64,000 nt of DNA from an uncultured Flavobacteriales bacterium (GTDB taxonomy: Bacteria; Bacteroidota; Bacteroidia; Flavobacteriales_D; Sanyastnellaceae), in assembly GCA_943787435.1 (NCBI GenBank), contig CALSMK010000029.1, forward strand, positions 1-64,000, in the 5' to 3' direction. Of the stretch, positions 10,901-19,145 are shown piece after piece. Made by a program: the position numbers and the translations under genes. Every line of letters begins with the position of its first letter. Position 1 is the stretch's first letter. The notes beneath the pieces were generated by a model that was not told where the DNA came from, did not search any database, and saw only the letters and a program-made list of their open reading frames with translations.

Positions 10901-12427
10901 GAGGACCGCGACGGATATGGAAATGTGGAGGAGGACGACAAACCTCCGTTGTACATCGACCCGCTTTCCTTCGTCTTAAAGGCCATGATGTCGGTGAAGA
11001 GCGTCAATGTGAGCTACACCCGAAATGAAGGCCTGTTGCTGCCAGGTTTGGCCTCAGACTTGAAGGCGAGGTATGGCGGTTTTGACGCTGCCTTGGAGTC
11101 TCCTGGGCTGCCATTCTTGTTGGGGCATCAAAACACGGACTTGAACGGAAATCGCACGGGTGATTTTGCCCTCGATGCTGCGGGCAGAGGCTGGCTCACC
11201 AACAACCCTTACATCAATCAAACCTACCAGGAGAATTACAGCTCGAACCTGAATCTGCGCGCGCAATTGGAGCCCATCGAGGATTTGAAGATTGACCTTG
11301 AGGCCACCCGCAGCGAGAGTCGGAACCAGCAAAGCTTTTTCCGGTTTGATGAAGCCCTCGGGGACTGGCAGTTCCAATCTCCACAAAACGGAGGAAACTT
11401 CACCACCACCATCATGACATGGCCCACGGCCTTTGTTCAGGATGATGAGACGTTTGACAGTGAGACTTGGCGTGAGTTCAAGTTGGCCCGACTCGACATG
11501 AGTGACCGCTTGAACAGCCAGACTTACAACCTGCCCAACAGTGAGCCCAATGGGTATTACCAAGGCTTTGGTCCAACGAGTGCATCGGTGACCATTCCTG
11601 CTTTCATCGCGGCCTACACGGGCCAGCAAGCCGATCAAGTCAGCTTGGATCCCTTCAAGACCCGTTTGGCTCCCAATTGGAGGGTGAGTTATGATGGGCT
11701 GTCCAAAGGCAACCTGTTTAAGAATCGGGTGAAGCGATTCAGTTTGAACCACAGCTACAGGTCCACCATGACCACGTCCTATGTGACCAACCTGAGTTAT
11801 GAGGCCGACGACCTGGGCCGGCCTGTGGCCTTTGACCAAAGTGCATTTGGCAATTACATCAACGAGCGTCAATACAACCAGGTGACCATTTCAGAGCAAA
11901 TGAACCCGCTCATTGGTGTGGACGTCACCTTGAAAGCCAAGGGCAAAAACGAGCCGCAATTCAAAGTGGAGATGCGCCGTGACAGGACCATCAACTTCGG
12001 ATTGACCAACAACCAGATTACCGAAACAAAGAGCAATGCTTTGGTGATTGGAACGGGATATCGAATTGCCAATGTCCCCAATCCATTCCTGAGGACCCGA
12101 GGCAAGTTGCCCATCCAGATGCTGCAGGAAACCGATGTGGTGCTTCGTTTGGACATCACCGTTCGGGACAACTCTACGGTCATCCGGAAACTGGATCCAT
12201 TCGCCGTGGTTCAGGGCACCGACCCGGGACAATTGAACAGGGAGAACCAGGTGACCGCGGGTCAAAAAGTGGCCAGCATCAAGTTCAGCGCCGACCTTGA
12301 AGTGTCGAGAAAGTTGATTTTGCAGGCCTTCTTTGACGAGCAGTTGACCCGCCCGAAGGTGTCCACAAGCTTTGCCACCACGAACGTGAAGAGCGGCATT
12401 GCCCTGCGCTTCAATCTCACGCAATAA
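4925..12427 (+). CDS. sprA: Type IX secretion outer-membrane translocon protein SprA
   Basis: SprA (Sov in Porphyromonas) forms the very large outer-membrane barrel through which T9SS cargo passes; it is required for gliding and surface adhesins. The protein has 2,500 residues, the expected size. A signal peptide ends near residue 36 (MLLMAGGHGLLAQ). An acidic, plug-like N-terminal stretch follows, then long aromatic, alternating beta strands. Typical SprA_N segments are visible around residues 840-1000 (SAEAAYLIPGHSR, AYIDDFEGSQS, SWTQWSLASTP) and 1200-1460. A lysine/glutamate-rich insert at about 1660-1710 (KGKKGKSGRK) is low complexity. The C terminus ends as a beta strand, SGIALRFNLTQ. 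The frame is intact over 7.5 kb. The gene lies between ruvA and gcvH in one plus-strand run. Confidence 0.95.
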   Translation: MKAPMAFPQRSRFPMRAAFALCTMMLLMAGGHGLLAQDSADTLDLPLPHGGDVPSPTETPGGVSLDFPDVIDYGVDYDETTGQYVVRQRLGDTLDFRNPTYLTLDEFLEYNIDQNLSEFWTEMQDELDEEERGFAPKLTIDSEIFETIFGSNEIEIKPQGSAELNFGVRYSKTENPRLAERDRAITTFDFDQRIQLSIDGSIGEKINLGTNYNTEATFDFENQMNIGFQGEEDDILKNIEAGNISMPLQSTLIQGSQSLFGTKLETQWGKVYNTTVFSQQKGERKEIEVQGGAQTQEFDIRADDYEANRHYFLSQFFRDQYDNAMQSLPVVNSGVRITRIEVYAVNTQANTQDVRNILAFTDVGEHPDYLSGDLPVQDLTDDPGLGINLNRAPSNFNNDIFLDMTGNPDVMGFSAAGGAIAAFTGDDGQPIYSPGIHYERVGNARRLSPTEFTYNDRLGFISLRQSLNNAEVLAVAYEYTLQGETYQVGTLSQDGYVAPGALLLKMLKSSVTRVLLENGDRAPLWDLMMKNVYSLGAFGLSSEDFRIGIWYNDPSTGVDLNYIPRAPLEGELLIQVLGMDRIDINGQPQPDGVYDFVDNAATQGGTMNSQNGRVFLPSVEPFGKSLRDQIEARVSDPDQAQSLIQTVVFQPLYDSTKTAAQQIPSLNRFRIKGQYQSQISSEIMLNSYNIPEGSVSVTSGGARLIENQDYTVDYNLGRVRIINDGLLESGQPIRVSLESNSLFNIQTKTLLGTRFDYAPSEELALGATFLNLRERPLTQKVNIGDEPVNNTIMGADFTWSRSSQFLTDLLDKLPLLDASAPSNINISAEAAYLIPGHSRAVGKEGNAYIDDFEGSQSAIDIRSWTQWSLASTPKLQPDLFPEGDVEDSLLFNYNRARMNWYTIDPSFFGGGLQDGQVDVDVRSNHLMRLVENKEVFPNRQLPLGTPENLPTFDLSFDPTVRGPYNYLPAEGIGPVPGLNADGSLQAPEERWGGIQRALLTTDFELSNVEYIQFWVMDPFNDDSENDTGGDLYFNLGSISEDLLNDGQLAFENGLPSPNQPAPVVETTWGNVADPTTFNVVNAFDNSTGDYSQQDVGLDGLNSQEEQAFFGDWLNGLQGALEPDAYSAILADPSADDFRYFRDPVAQANEENVLERYRFFNGYEGNSSTAQPEGYPVASTTLPNTEDLNEDLTLSAIESYFQYRIPMRPGELNEANIGRNYLSDVLLAEKPMPNGETRQVKWLQFKVPIRDFQDRVGGISDFRSIRFMRIFMKGWRQPVTMRFARLELIRGEWRKFEASLAGPQEIEPDDPSSTSFAISAVNLEENGFRQPINYVIPPGITREINVATANQAQLNEQSLQLEVCGLEDGDARAAYRNINFDMRMYKRLRMFVHAEAARSDEPLESDDLTCFVRLGSDFVDNYYEYEIPLQVTPWGISEETEIWPEANEVDLRFQDLQNLKISRPVGYPLFQEYSNFVDGARVSVRGNPNLANVVTVMIGIRNSDKDTNPFSADDDGLDKCAIVWANELRLSEFNEEGGWAATAQMQATLSDLGNLNVAANMSTPGWGGLEQRVQERQRETIQGVDANTTLQLGKFLPDFLGVQLPLYLGYSETVSTPQFDPLSPDVEIADAGLSTERKKKSQQINRIRSINFSNIKIDPQLGGGKGKKGKSGRKSQKEKEAETARRLKGADDVTKEREMVAERGAAGRPTSGSGKSSGGFLSFLDPGNLSANFAYTENYQRDINTEFNIRRNYRGGIRYDFTNRPKEIKPFSWMGRSKALRWLTDFNFYPGLKQVSVNMGMDRTYEASRVRNNTAELLGIETGVLVSTQVLKQWNWTRDYVVKWDLTKSLKVDYTGGATALVGEPTGVIDRNDAESYAQYRDTVLTNIENFGEVTSYDHRVTASYRLPLDKFPLLDFANADIRYEGTYRWDRAPFAQDSLGHTIQNSRNVTLNGQANLKTLYDKVPLLKEINSGKRKREFMKEKEKRKKEIENEDRDGYGNVEEDDKPPLYIDPLSFVLKAMMSVKSVNVSYTRNEGLLLPGLASDLKARYGGFDAALESPGLPFLLGHQNTDLNGNRTGDFALDAAGRGWLTNNPYINQTYQENYSSNLNLRAQLEPIEDLKIDLEATRSESRNQQSFFRFDEALGDWQFQSPQNGGNFTTTIMTWPTAFVQDDETFDSETWREFKLARLDMSDRLNSQTYNLPNSEPNGYYQGFGPTSASVTIPAFIAAYTGQQADQVSLDPFKTRLAPNWRVSYDGLSKGNLFKNRVKRFSLNHSYRSTMTTSYVTNLSYEADDLGRPVAFDQSAFGNYINERQYNQVTISEQMNPLIGVDVTLKAKGKNEPQFKVEMRRDRTINFGLTNNQITETKSNALVIGTGYRIANVPNPFLRTRGKLPIQMLQETDVVLRLDITVRDNSTVIRKLDPFAVVQGTDPGQLNRENQVTAGQKVASIKFSADLEVSRKLILQAFFDEQLTRPKVSTSFATTNVKSGIALRFNLTQ

Positions 12428-12466
12428 ACTCAGCAGAGAAAGTTGCTCTGCGCTACATTGCGCGAC

Positions 12467-12844
12467 ATGAACATTCCTGAAGGGCTCCACTATTCCAAGG
12501 ACCACGAATGGGTGCGCGTCGAGGGTGACGTGGCCATTGTGGGCATCACTGACTTTGCTCAGTCTGAGCTTGGGGACATTGTATTCGTAGAAGTTGAAAC
12601 GGTGGATGAGGACCTTCCTTCAGAGGAGGTTTTTGGCACGATTGAAGCGGTGAAAACCGTGAGTGACCTTTTCATGCCTGTGGCGGGAACCGTCTTGGAA
12701 TTCAACGAAGGTTTGGAAGACAACCCCGCCCTCATCAATGAGGATCCTTACGGGGAAGGCTGGGTGATCAAGATCAGGTTGGACGAAGGTGCAGACCTCT
12801 CAGGTTTGCTGACGGCCGAGGCGTATGCCCAGGAGGTCGGCTGA
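12467..12844 (+). CDS. gcvH: Glycine cleavage system H protein
   Basis: The H protein carries the lipoyl arm that shuttles the aminomethyl group between the P, T and L proteins of glycine cleavage. The product from ATG 12467 has 125 residues, the normal length. It begins [20 protein letters not shown] and contains the lipoylation motif [10 protein letters not shown], with the modified lysine expected near residue 63. The C-terminal half has the conserved [14 protein letters not shown] segment. A TTG at 12443 is in frame, but the ATG fits the family start. It sits 39 bases after sprA, and its 3' end overlaps the VanZ-like gene by 20 bases. The P, T and L proteins are not in the window. Confidence 0.95.
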   Translation: MNIPEGLHYSKDHEWVRVEGDVAIVGITDFAQSELGDIVFVEVETVDEDLPSEEVFGTIEAVKTVSDLFMPVAGTVLEFNEGLEDNPALINEDPYGEGWVIKIRLDEGADLSGLLTAEAYAQEVG

Positions 12845-13256
12845 TTCCCGTTCCATTGGATCGTGGCGTGGGTACAGTCCATTGGTGGCCATGACTGTGG
12901 TTGTGGTCGCGTTGCACGGCATGCCAGGGGGTGAGCTTGGTGCGCACGACTGGTGGATGAATCAAAGGTTGGACATTTTGTTGCACGCCGTTTTGTTCGG
13001 TGTGTGGGGGATGACGGCCTTGATTGCGTTGCGAAAAGGAGGGGCGTCGGCTCGATTTAGTCGGAATGCTTGGCCAGTCACGGTGATTTTTGGACTTCTT
13101 TTTGGACTTTCTATGGAATGGGCTCAATCGGTCGTATTCCCAGGCAGGGGTGGGGATTTCGTTGATTTGGTCGCGGATTTTTTGGGGTTGTGTGGAGCCG
13201 GATTTGGATTTCGGGCATTGTATTTGGAGTGGCCTGTGGGCAAGCGCACCCTTTAG
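12825..13256 (+). CDS. VanZ-like small membrane protein
   Basis: The 143-residue protein has four hydrophobic segments, at about residues 20-34, 52-67, 84-98 and 112-130. The motif [16 protein letters not shown], followed by [23 protein letters not shown], is the signature of VanZ-like proteins: an H in helix 2, an E-x-x-Q motif in helix 3 and a D-x-x-D motif before helix 4. VanZ confers low teicoplanin resistance in enterococci, but the role of chromosomal homologs in Bacteroidota is not established. It lies directly after gcvH, the usual Flavobacteriia order (gcvH, vanZ-like, tonB). ATG 12825 overlaps gcvH by 20 bases; an ATG at 12891 would avoid the overlap but shorten the N terminus. Confidence 0.8.
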   Translation: MPRRSADSRSIGSWRGYSPLVAMTVVVVALHGMPGGELGAHDWWMNQRLDILLHAVLFGVWGMTALIALRKGGASARFSRNAWPVTVIFGLLFGLSMEWAQSVVFPGRGGDFVDLVADFLGLCGAGFGFRALYLEWPVGKRTL

Positions 13257-13300
13257 ATTAATTTGGCCGACCATTGGCAAGGCCCAGCAAACCATCGAAC

Positions 13301-14008
13301 ATGCAGCCACGCAAGACACCCCAAGCTGACCTCGAAAACAAAAAAGGCACATGGCGTTCCGTTGGATTCGTCTCAGTGTTGTCACTTCTCCTCGCCGCCT
13401 TGGCTTGGACGAGCTATGACGTCAACATCGTTCGGGCCCTCGATTTCGAGGTGGACTTGCTCGAAGACGAGGTGATTCCAGTGAATGTGATTCCTCCTCC
13501 CCCTCCGCCTCCACCTCCGCAGCAGACCACGGTCATTGAAATTGTGGACGATGAGGAGGAAATTGAAGAGGAGTTGGTCATCGAAGACATTGAAATCGAT
13601 GAGGACACCGAGATTGAAATTGTGGAGGTGGAAGAGGAAGAGGTCGAGGAAGAGGACATCCCCTTCATGATTGTAGAGGACATGCCTGGATTTGGACCTT
13701 GCATCAGCAAGACGGGACCGGAGCGCGACCAATGCACACAGCTTGAGATCATCAAGTACGTGATGGGCAACACCAAGTATCCCCCAATCGCAAAAGATGC
13801 AGGGATTCAAGGAACGGTCTTCGTCTACTTCGTGGTGGGCAAGGACGGAAAAGTTCGAGAAGGAAGGGTTCTTCGCCCAGTAGACCCGCGTTTGGACGCT
13901 GAAGCACTGCGTGTGGTGACTTCACTTCCGGACTTTGAACCAGGCCGCCAGCAAGGCAAGCCAGTGAGTGTTCAGTACACCATTCCCGTGAAGTTCATCA
14001 TTCGCTAA
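13301..14008 (+). CDS. tonB: Energy transducer TonB
   Basis: TonB couples the proton motive force to TonB-dependent outer-membrane receptors. From ATG 13301 the protein has 235 residues. One N-terminal membrane helix (VGFVSVLSLLLAALAWTSY) is followed by a run of about ten prolines and then roughly 35 residues that are almost all Glu, Asp, Ile or Val. The C-terminal domain from about residue 145 has the typical TonB signature: YPPIAKDAGIQGTVFVYFVV, then GRVLRPVDPRLDAEALRVV and LPDFEPGRQQGKPVSVQYTIPVKF. The acidic linker differs from the Pro-Lys/Pro-Glu rod of E. coli TonB but is common in this phylum. ExbB and ExbD are not in the window. The 3' end overlaps the convergent pnuC by four bases. 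Confidence 0.9.
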   Translation: MQPRKTPQADLENKKGTWRSVGFVSVLSLLLAALAWTSYDVNIVRALDFEVDLLEDEVIPVNVIPPPPPPPPPQQTTVIEIVDDEEEIEEELVIEDIEIDEDTEIEIVEVEEEEVEEEDIPFMIVEDMPGFGPCISKTGPERDQCTQLEIIKYVMGNTKYPPIAKDAGIQGTVFVYFVVGKDGKVREGRVLRPVDPRLDAEALRVVTSLPDFEPGRQQGKPVSVQYTIPVKFIIR

Positions 14009-14577
14009 ACGTCCCAGCGAAACCAACCGATGACAGCCATCACCAAGTAGATGGCGTAAAGCGCGGCCCCCATTGGGAGGCCGCGCTTTGCGTAGAGCAC
14101 AATGGCGACAGCGTCAATGGCGATCCAATAGGCCCAGTTGGCGTGGTGGTTGTGGACCATGAGCCAGGTGGCCCAAATGCTGAATACGGTGGTGAAGGCA
14201 TCGGTCCAAGGCAGGGCGCTGGTGGTGTAGCGCTTCATGATGAAGCCCAGACTTGCAGTGGCGATGGTGGTCAAACCCAGTGCAGTTAGATGCCATTCCA
14301 ATGATGCGGATTGCGGGGTCCAATCTTGGGCCATTCCCGAGAGCCAAGCTCCGTAGACTGCAAAGCCCACATAAAAAGCTTGCAAGGCGGCTTCGGCTTT
14401 GATGTTGCGCAACCAACACAAGTGGCCCAGCAGAGCAGCCCCGAGGGCTGCAGGAATGAAGCACCAAGGTGTCCATCCTTTGAGGTACCCCCAAGTGTAG
14501 GCCAAGCTGAACAGGACGGCCAAACCTTCCATTGCCCGCTCTCGGCTGATGGATGAAGTACTGAGCGAACGACTCAT
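14005..14577 (-). CDS. pnuC: PnuC-family nicotinamide riboside transporter
   Basis: PnuC is a facilitator that takes up nicotinamide riboside for NAD salvage. The 190-residue product is almost entirely transmembrane, with about seven helices. The family signature is visible in the C-terminal half: SIWATWLMVHNHHANWAYWIAIDAVAIVLY, where the WxxWxxxD-type helix lines the substrate site. The length matches PnuC (about 190-240 residues). I chose ATG 14577 because it overlaps the upstream kinase gene's stop as ATGA; a start at 14595 would extend further into that gene. Cotranscription with a NadR-like kinase supports nicotinamide riboside rather than thiamine or riboflavin as substrate. Confidence 0.9.
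   Translation of the reverse strand: MSRSLSTSSISRERAMEGLAVLFSLAYTWGYLKGWTPWCFIPAALGAALLGHLCWLRNIKAEAALQAFYVGFAVYGAWLSGMAQDWTPQSASLEWHLTALGLTTIATASLGFIMKRYTTSALPWTDAFTTVFSIWATWLMVHNHHANWAYWIAIDAVAIVLYAKRGLPMGAALYAIYLVMAVIGWFRWDV
14058..14089 (+). terminator. Strong GC-rich hairpin just downstream of tonB, inside the end of pnuC
   Basis: AAAGCGCGGCC (14058-14068) is exactly complementary to GGCCGCGCTTT (14079-14089), an 11-base stem around a ten-base loop. It lies 50 bases after the tonB stop, within the 3' part of the convergent pnuC coding sequence. The U-tract is only three bases on either strand, so termination is uncertain. Confidence 0.35.
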
Positions 14578-15119
14578 GGACGGGGGCAGTGGCACGCAAT
14601 CAAGTCGAGCGCGAATTCAAGGCGTTCAGGGAGAGGGCGAACGGGGACTTCTTGCCAAGGCAGGTCATTGGACTTCAGTTGGTCAACGTATCCGTTTTGG
14701 TGGGCCAATCGGTCCTCAAAATCTGGCAAGCTTCTCAAAGGGTCTGCCTCCCAATCAGGAAGGGTGTGACACAGCAAGTAGAGGTCCACATCTTGTTGAG
14801 CGTCGGTTGCCTTTTCCAGCGAACAGCCAAATACAGAGGCGCACCAGCGGTCCAGTACCAGCGGCCCTGTGTCGCATATGACTCCTTGAACGTTCTTGGT
14901 CTTCAATGCAGAAAGGGCCTTGGTTTGTGCGTCAAGCAGCCGGTCCAAATCTCCTTTGTTCACCCGGCCTTGAATCACCTTGGGGTCTGTGCGCGCGGCC
15001 TCTGGCAAGTGGGCCCATCCAAGTGATTTGACCAGTGCTTCGGCCAAGGCGGTTTTGCCTGAATTCTCAACCCCAGTCAGCACCACAACAGGGGGTGGAT
15101 TCAGTCGTCGAATTGACAT
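14574..15119 (-). CDS. NadR/AAA_28-type P-loop kinase, probable nicotinamide riboside kinase
   Basis: The 181-residue protein has a Walker A motif, LTGVENSGKTALAEAL, near residues 13-28, preceded by hydrophobic beta-strand residues. The rest resembles the ribosylnicotinamide kinase domain of NadR: HLPEAART after the P-loop, and VICDTGPLVLDRW in the Walker B position around residue 85. It lacks the N-terminal nucleotidyltransferase domain of full NadR, so it would make only NMN. The start ATG 15119 gives a compact N terminus; the GTG at 15125 is also possible. It is translationally coupled to pnuC by a four-base overlap. The function is inferred from that pairing; the family also includes kinases of unknown substrate. 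Confidence 0.8.
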   Translation of the reverse strand: MSIRRLNPPPVVVLTGVENSGKTALAEALVKSLGWAHLPEAARTDPKVIQGRVNKGDLDRLLDAQTKALSALKTKNVQGVICDTGPLVLDRWCASVFGCSLEKATDAQQDVDLYLLCHTLPDWEADPLRSLPDFEDRLAHQNGYVDQLKSNDLPWQEVPVRPLPERLEFALDLIACHCPRP

Positions 15120-15757
15120 TGGCACGGTGCGCTAAAATGCAGTTTGGCCTGGGGAAGGATTTCTCGCACCCAAATCTGTTCGTCAAAGGACATCTCGTTG
15201 TGGAGCAAGTCGAGCTCCACCAAATGTTCAAGGCGACTCAAAGAAGGGGGGAAATGCCCCACGACATTGGACCAAAGAATGAGCTTTTCTAAGGAGACCA
15301 TGTGATCGATGTCTTCTGGGATCCCTTCTATTTCGTTGTCTGCCAAGTCCAGCTCTTTCAAAGCGTAGAGTTGAAGCATGGCCGGGGGGATGCTGCGCAA
15401 TCGATTGGATCGAATGCTCAGGCGTTCCAAGGTGGAAAGGGACCCGATCCAATTTGGCAGCGTGTCAATTTTGTTTTTGTCGAGGTTCAGTTCGCGCAGG
15501 TATTGAAACCGCTGGAGCCTGTGATCCAGGGCCTTCAACTTTGATCGGGAGAGGTCCAAGCGAAGCACATTTTCCGGCCGTTGCAGGGCCGCTTCGAAAT
15601 CGGTCCAAACCTTGGCGGTGTCCCAGTCGGCTTGTCCCAGGGAGTGGACGGGCATCCACAACCAAAAGCCCAAGGCCAGAACGATGGCCATGATCGGGAG
15701 TGCCCGATGGTGAGTCCGGCTTTCCATCGGGGGTTGAACGTGCTCAATGGCTTCCAT
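15101..15757 (-). CDS. Membrane-anchored or secreted leucine-rich repeat protein
   Basis: From ATG 15757 the product has 218 residues. An N-terminal hydrophobic segment (LPIMAIVLALGFWLWMPVHSLG) is a signal peptide or anchor. Five or six leucine-rich repeats follow from about residue 65: LRLDLSRSKLKAL, LRELNLDKNKIDTLP, LERLSIRSNRLRSIP, LKELDLADNEIEGIP, LEKLILWSNVVGHFP, LVELDLLHNEM. A short tail ends with CQCQFDD. Such proteins usually bind other proteins; no partner can be named. The gene overlaps ribF upstream by 14 bases and the kinase gene downstream by 19 bases, so it is inside one operon. ATG 15727 is an alternative start that avoids overlapping ribF. Confidence 0.75.
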   Translation of the reverse strand: MEAIEHVQPPMESRTHHRALPIMAIVLALGFWLWMPVHSLGQADWDTAKVWTDFEAALQRPENVLRLDLSRSKLKALDHRLQRFQYLRELNLDKNKIDTLPNWIGSLSTLERLSIRSNRLRSIPPAMLQLYALKELDLADNEIEGIPEDIDHMVSLEKLILWSNVVGHFPPSLSRLEHLVELDLLHNEMSFDEQIWVREILPQAKLHFSAPCQCQFDD

Positions 15758-16700
15758 CGTATCCCAAGATTTGGACGGCCTGTTGAGCGTCTTTTTGCAA
15801 TTGAGCCACCAAAGCGGTAGGCCCATCGAATTGCTCAATGTTTCTCAGGTGCTGATGAAAGGCGACCTGAAGGACCTGCCCGTACAGATCTAAGTCAGAG
15901 GTGTTGAGCAGGTGAACCTCAAATTTGGATTCCGCTTCTGGACTCTCGAACGTGGGTCTTGGTCCCAAGTGGACCATGGCGGGAACCGCTGTTGATTGAC
16001 CTTCGAGGGTGACATTGGCGGCATAGACTCCGGCTGCCGGCAGCAGCAAATCGGCTTCCATGGACCCGATGTTGGCCGTTGGGAATCCCAATGTTCTGCC
16101 GCGGCCATCGCCTTTCATGACGCGGCCTGAGCATTGAAACGGTCGGCCCATCCATTGTCGAGCCTTTTTCACATCACCGTCGCGCAGACATTGACGGATT
16201 TTGGTGCTCGAAACGGTGAGTTCGTTTTCGATGTGCGCTGGAATGTGAACCACATTGAACCCGTAAGCCTCACCGCAGCCCCTCAGCAATTCTACGTCGC
16301 CTTCTCTGCCAGCGCCGAAGCGGTGATCGTGGCCGACCACAACGGTGGTGCAGCTCAAGCCGTCTACCAGGACTTCTCGCACAAATTCTGCCGGCTTGAG
16401 CCGTGCAAACTCCAAATCGAAGGGTTGAATCACCAAATGGTCCAAACCGGTTTTGGCCAGGGCAGCGGCCCGTTGATCCAGGGTTTGGAGCAGCTCAAGG
16501 CCGCTGTCTTTTCCGAACAGGACTTGACGTGGGTGGGGGTGAAAGGTCAGAACAACGGATTCGGCATTTTCTGACTGTGCTTGGCTCACCATCCAGGACA
16601 ATAGGGCCTGATGTCCGAGGTGGACACCATCAAAGGTGCCTGTGGTCACGATTCTTCGCGACCCATTCGGAAAGTGGGGAAGACCATGGTGGATTTTCAC
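15744..16700 (-). CDS. ribF: Bifunctional riboflavin kinase / FAD synthetase
   Basis: RibF phosphorylates riboflavin to FMN and adenylates FMN to FAD. The N-terminal FAD synthetase domain shows IVTTGTFDGVHLGHQALL with the nucleotidyltransferase GxFDGxHxGH motif, and VVGHDHRFG plus SSTKIR further on. The C-terminal kinase domain begins near residue 185 with GRVMKGDGRGRTLGFPTANI, the flavokinase signature. I set the start at GTG 16700, giving 318 residues, the normal RibF length; family members begin right before the equivalent of VKIHHGLPHF. In-frame ATGs at 16781 and 16853 would add 27 or 51 residues, but an exact -7 box (TACCTTTG) lies between them and the GTG. Confidence 0.93.
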   Translation of the reverse strand: MKIHHGLPHFPNGSRRIVTTGTFDGVHLGHQALLSWMVSQAQSENAESVVLTFHPHPRQVLFGKDSGLELLQTLDQRAAALAKTGLDHLVIQPFDLEFARLKPAEFVREVLVDGLSCTTVVVGHDHRFGAGREGDVELLRGCGEAYGFNVVHIPAHIENELTVSSTKIRQCLRDGDVKKARQWMGRPFQCSGRVMKGDGRGRTLGFPTANIGSMEADLLLPAAGVYAANVTLEGQSTAVPAMVHLGPRPTFESPEAESKFEVHLLNTSDLDLYGQVLQVAFHQHLRNIEQFDGPTALVAQLQKDAQQAVQILGYDGSH

Positions 16701-16706
16701 GGAAAC

Positions 16707-16714
16707 CAAAGGTA
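16707..16714 (-). promoter_or_regulatory. -7 promoter box TACCTTTG for ribF
   Basis: Read on the minus strand, TACCTTTG matches TAnnTTTG exactly and is followed by GTTTCC and the GTG at 16700. It supports the shorter ribF start and a leaderless or nearly leaderless transcript. Confidence 0.55.
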
Positions 16715-16773
16715 ATCGGGCAGAATGGAGGGTGCAGAGGAACGGGAATGACCCGCGAATTCGCAGGCGTTGA

Positions 16774-18401
<1,628 letters not shown>

Positions 18402-18402
<1 letters not shown>

Positions 18403-18635
18403 TGAAGGTCGAAATCCTCACCCCAGACGCTGTCCTTTTTGAAGGAGAGGCGCGTCACGTGTTCCTGCCTGGCTCCGATGGAGCCTTGGGCGTATTGGAG
18501 CGCCACGCGTCCATGATCACCACCTTGCAAAAGGGCACGGTGAAAGTGGACACAGCACAGGGAGAGAAGGTGTTTGACCTGAATGGAGGCACAGTCGAGG
18601 TGTTGGACAACAAGGTCCTCATCCTCGCCAGCTGA
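18402..18635 (+). CDS. atpC: ATP synthase F1 subunit epsilon, short form
   Basis: The epsilon subunit links the F1 head to the rotor ring. This product has only 77 residues: the N-terminal beta-sandwich is complete (EILTPDAVLFEGEARHVFLPGSDGALGVLERHASMITTL), but the C-terminal two-helix domain that inhibits ATP hydrolysis in E. coli and Bacillus (total about 135 residues) is absent. The short form is usual in Bacteroidota. The stop at 18633-18635 is directly followed by the convergent rlmH stop. The start ATG shares one base with the atpD stop, so translation is likely coupled. Confidence 0.93.
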
Positions 18636-18636
18636 A

Positions 18637-19113
18637 TCATTCGTGGTGGTAAGGCTCGCCGCGCAGGATGGTCTGCGCGCGATAGAGCTGTTCTACAGCG
18701 AGGAGTCGAATCATTTGGTGGCTAAACGTAAGTGAGCTCAAAGCGAGCTTCTCGTTGGCTTTGGCTTTGACATCGGGGGCAAATCCATATGCCCCTCCAA
18801 TGACCAGAGCGAGGTGTCTGATGCCCCGGTGGTGGCGGTCTTCCATCCATTTTGCCAGCTCAACGCTGCGGGGTTGTTTGCCATGCTCATCGAGCAAAAC
18901 GACATGGTCGGCGTCGGCCAGGGCCTTGATGAGGATGGGTGCTTCTGCCGCCTTCAACTGATCAGGCGATGGCTTGGAACTTCGAAGCTTTGCATCGGGC
19001 AACTCCACATATCGGAAGGGCGCGTATCGCGCAAGGCGGCCCACATATTCTTGGATGCCTTCACGAAGCCATGGAGCAGAAGTTTTGCCAATGACGATGA
19101 GAGAAATACGCAT
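18637..19113 (-). CDS. rlmH: 23S rRNA (pseudouridine1915-N3)-methyltransferase RlmH
   Basis: RlmH is a SPOUT-class enzyme that methylates pseudouridine 1915 of 23S rRNA using S-adenosylmethionine. The 158-residue length matches the family. The conserved motifs are DHVVLLDEHGKQPRS (near residue 75), LALVIGGAYGF (the SAM-binding knot, near 105) and LSSLTFSHQMIRLLAVEQLYRAQTI near the C terminus, with the terminal PYHHE typical of the family. The gene is divergent from nadC with only 32 bases between the two start codons, and convergent with atpC. Confidence 0.95.
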   Translation of the reverse strand: MRISLIVIGKTSAPWLREGIQEYVGRLARYAPFRYVELPDAKLRSSKPSPDQLKAAEAPILIKALADADHVVLLDEHGKQPRSVELAKWMEDRHHRGIRHLALVIGGAYGFAPDVKAKANEKLALSSLTFSHQMIRLLAVEQLYRAQTILRGEPYHHE

Positions 19114-19145
19114 GTTCGAAGTTCCGTCGAATTAACTTGCCGTCG
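19114..19145. promoter_or_regulatory. 32-base divergent promoter region between rlmH and nadC
   Basis: The whole intergenic space is 32 bases. It contains the core CGAATTAACTTG: read rightward, TTAACTTG (19132-19139) is a near-match to TAnnTTTG six bases before the nadC ATG; read leftward, GTTAATTCG overlaps the same bases and faces rlmH. Shared or mutually exclusive promoter use is an inference. Confidence 0.35.

Noticed and set aside
13414-13776. Antisense serine-rich open frame within tonB
   Set aside because: It is the complement of the Glu/Asp-rich and proline-rich codons of tonB and has no independent support.
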